A DNA stretch of 40,958 bases from Deltaproteobacteria bacterium (lineage in GTDB: Bacteria; Myxococcota_A; UBA9160; SMWR01). The stretch covers positions 1-40,958 of the forward strand of contig JAFDDG010000029.1 of the NCBI GenBank assembly GCA_019310965.1. The letters are read 5' to 3'. Below the pieces are notes generated by a model. It ran no database searches and was not told the origin of the DNA. It worked only from the letters and a program-made list of their open reading frames with translations. The position numbers were made by a program, and so were the translations under genes. Position 1 is the stretch's first letter, and the number at the start of each line of letters is the position of its first letter. This document shows positions 38,964 through 40,958 of this stretch, piece by piece.

Positions 38964-40958
38964 TTAGAAGCGTCGGGCGGGCAGGCGGCGCAGGCCCAGT
39001 GCCAGCAGCGCCAGGCCCAGCAGCGGCGCCGCGGCCGGCGCGAGCGGCACCGAGTTCGGTGCCAAGCCGTTGTCGATGATGGTTAGCGTCGTGACGTCTC
39101 CCGTGGTGGTGAGCGTGTCTCCACTGCTCGCGGCCGTGACGCCGAGGCCGATCAACGTGGGGTCGGCGTTGATGGCCGCCGCGATGTTGGCGGCCACCTG
39201 TGCGGCGCTCTGCCCCGCGCTCGTCGGCACTACCAGCGTCACCCCGTCGACGACGAGCCTGACGTTGCCGCCGCTCGCCGTACCGCTGAAGACGTGGGCG
39301 GACTCGGCCTCGCAGCTCGCGGCGCAGCCGTCGCCCGCGATGCGATTGCCGTCGTCGCATTCCTCGCCGGTGTCGAGCGTGCCGTCGCCACAGAAGTCGT
39401 CGCACTGCGCGGGCACGCCGAAATCTTCGACCACCCCCGAGACCAGGATCGGGTTGCTCGAGATCGCGGCTGCGTCGCCGATGCCGCGCTTGGCAAAGGC
39501 GCGCCACAGGGAGCACTCGTTGGCGGCGCCGGTCTCGTTGAGGTCCGCCGCCAGCACGGCATCTCGTGCCTCGATGAAGGTGGGGTCGCAGGCCTGGAGC
39601 TTCAGCGCATCGACCACCAGCTGGATGGCCAGGTTGTTGCCGCCGCTGCCAGTGTAGAAATCGGAGTCGAAACCGTATGCGTTTACCAGCTCCCAGTACA
39701 CCTCCCAGAGCATCTGCGCCCAGACGGTCCCTACGGCGTGGGGCACGCTGCGGCTCTCGACATCGATGAAGGTCAGGGGGTTCGCCAAGAGATCCGTCGT
39801 GTAGGGATGCGTGCGGATGCCCGGGCCGTTGGGGTTGCCCTCGACGTAGCTCCCGATCTCGCGCTGGTCGCCGGGCAGGTCGCTCGCCATGGCGGTGAAG
39901 ACCAGCGCGAAAAAGTCGCTCCAGCCCTCGCCCATGCTCGCGCCCTGGCCGACGTCGAGGCAGTTCACGTTGGCGGGTCCGCCGGTCAGGCGATTGCTGA
40001 CGCCGTGGCCGTACTCGTGGAGGATGATGCTCGTGTCGAGGCTCGAATCGCGATCGACCAGCGTCCGCAGCGTGGCGGAGACGCCGCCGCCGAGCTCTGC
40101 CTCGATGAGGAGATCGTGATGCTGGGATCGCTGCCGCCCATCGTGATCGCGCCGTCGCCGGCGTTGTTGGCGACGATTGCCGCGCTGGCCCCGGCGTTCT
40201 GTGCGTTCTTCACCTTGACGGTGAAGTTGCAGTCACCGCGATCGATGAGTGCGATGTTTCCGCTGACAGCGCCGCCGTTGGTCAGCGCGGAGCAGGCGTC
40301 CGTGGTGCTGGGGCCCGCAGCGTCGGCCGGATCGAGGGCCTGCACGACGCTGCCCGGGACGCCGGCCGTGCCGAGGGCGGGACCGAACACCGCGCTCCTG
40401 GCCGTGTAGAGGCTTGCGATCGAGCCGGGAGCCGTCACCTCCACCCGCGGCTCCGCGTCGGTGAAAATGAACATCTCCATGTGCGGATTGAGGCCGTCTG
40501 GTGGGGTGCCGAACTGGGCGTTGTTCGAGTCGGAGCCGTCCTGGCTGTCGGCGTTCACCGAGTCGCCGCCGAGAGCGCCCGGACCGCCGCGCCCGTAGTT
40601 GTTTTCCTGGAAGTTGCCGCTCGCCTCGTCGAAGCCGTACTGGTAGAAGAGGTCGTGGGCGATGTTGTTCCAATAGAAGAGGTTGGTGGTGGCCGCGTCG
40701 ACGTAGGTGCTCGGCGCCAGGCCGAGGTCGATCGAAAAATCGAAGACGAGGCTGCCGCCTCCGCTCGGCATGGAGCCGCTGCCGTCGTTGCCGTTCTGGT
40801 CTTCTTGCGCGGTGACGTTGTTGCCGCGGGTGTCCGTGAACTCGGCACCGGCCACGCCGTTCGTGTCGTGCCAGCCGTACTCCGAAGCCGTGGCGTCGGC
40901 GACATTCGTCTCCAGGCTGCGGCCACCGTCGTCGGGACTGTCCAAGGGCAGCGGGTAG
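38964..40958 (-). pseudogene. M36 (fungalysin-type) metallopeptidase, frameshifted and unfinished
   Basis: The coding frame enters from beyond base 40958 (YPLPLDSPDDGGRSLE) and runs ATASEYGWHDTNGVAGAEFT and NLFYWNNIAHDLFYQYGFDE, typical of M36. A protease-associated (PA) insert follows (IALIDRGDCNFTVKVKNAQN to GAITMGGSDPSITI). Near 40103-40116 one base seems missing: the next frame continues LIEAELGGGVSATLRTLVDR, then the zinc site ILHEYGHGVSNRL (HExxH) and MGEGWSDFF (third ligand Glu). Downstream are a DUF4215 Cys repeat (FCGDGTLDTGEECDDGN) and a tail PLAPAAAPLLGLALLALGLR ending in basic residues, like a PEP-CTERM/MYXO-CTERM sorting signal. All catalytic residues are intact, so a sequencing error is likely. 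Confidence 0.85.

Noticed and set aside
1..40958. tRNA, rRNA, CRISPR, prophage or transposon
   Set aside because: No spaced repeat arrays, cloverleaf-like sequences, integrase or transposase frames were seen. Absence is by eye only; tRNAscan-SE and an IS search would settle it.

Overview
The window is a gene-dense stretch of GC-rich bacterial DNA (about two thirds G+C by eye) with genes on both strands. It has no tRNA, rRNA, CRISPR array, transposase or phage gene that I can see. The cell is Gram-negative: there are many lipoproteins, an OmpA-type protein, an RND/MMPL exporter and a LolA-like protein. Menaquinone synthesis (menB), a Cys-rich DUF4215 repeat, a sigma-54 activator, PQQ enzymes and a selenoprotein point to a Myxococcota / former Deltaproteobacteria-like lineage. 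That assignment is inference. A C22-A8 run at base 1, single-base frameshifts near both ends and an unfinished gene at the right edge suggest this is a whole draft contig.

Left part (1-10400): a frameshifted small gene; a PD-(D/E)XK-like protein; a YvlD-type membrane protein; a VWA-OmpA lipoprotein; a hotdog thioesterase; a transglutaminase-like cysteine protease; a secreted unknown protein; exonuclease III (xth) divergent from an exported SurE; then msrA, a metallophosphoesterase and a histone H1-like Lys-rich protein.

Middle (10400-29600): a thioredoxin-domain protein is translationally coupled to a UGSC selenoprotein, which has an in-frame UGA at 12154-12156 and reads through to 12399. 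Metabolic genes follow: a DapB-like reductase, DUF3604, DUF1295, a PQQ dehydrogenase divergent from an SMP-30-like protein, an SDR, a TraB/GumN-like membrane protein, menB, a DUF3313 lipoprotein, a PF10118 hydrolase, an alkylsulfatase-like MBL protein, an enoyl-CoA hydratase and asd. Upstream of asd (29581-29760) lie a consensus-like promoter, a 24-codon leader with eight Thr codons, and a terminator with a U8 tract. This looks like a threonine attenuator controlling the aspartate pathway.

Right part (29850-40958): an apparent minus-strand operon encodes a response regulator lacking GAFTGA, an RND/MMPL exporter, a 7TM-like/GAF histidine kinase, a LolA-like protein and a receiver-less sigma-54 activator that has GAFTGA. 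Most of its genes overlap by 4-17 bases. Beyond it are two small envelope proteins and a frameshifted, unfinished M36 metallopeptidase with PA and DUF4215 segments and a C-terminal sorting-like tail.

Several genes have a TAnnnT -10 box only 6-9 bases before the start codon, which suggests that leaderless transcripts are common in this organism.
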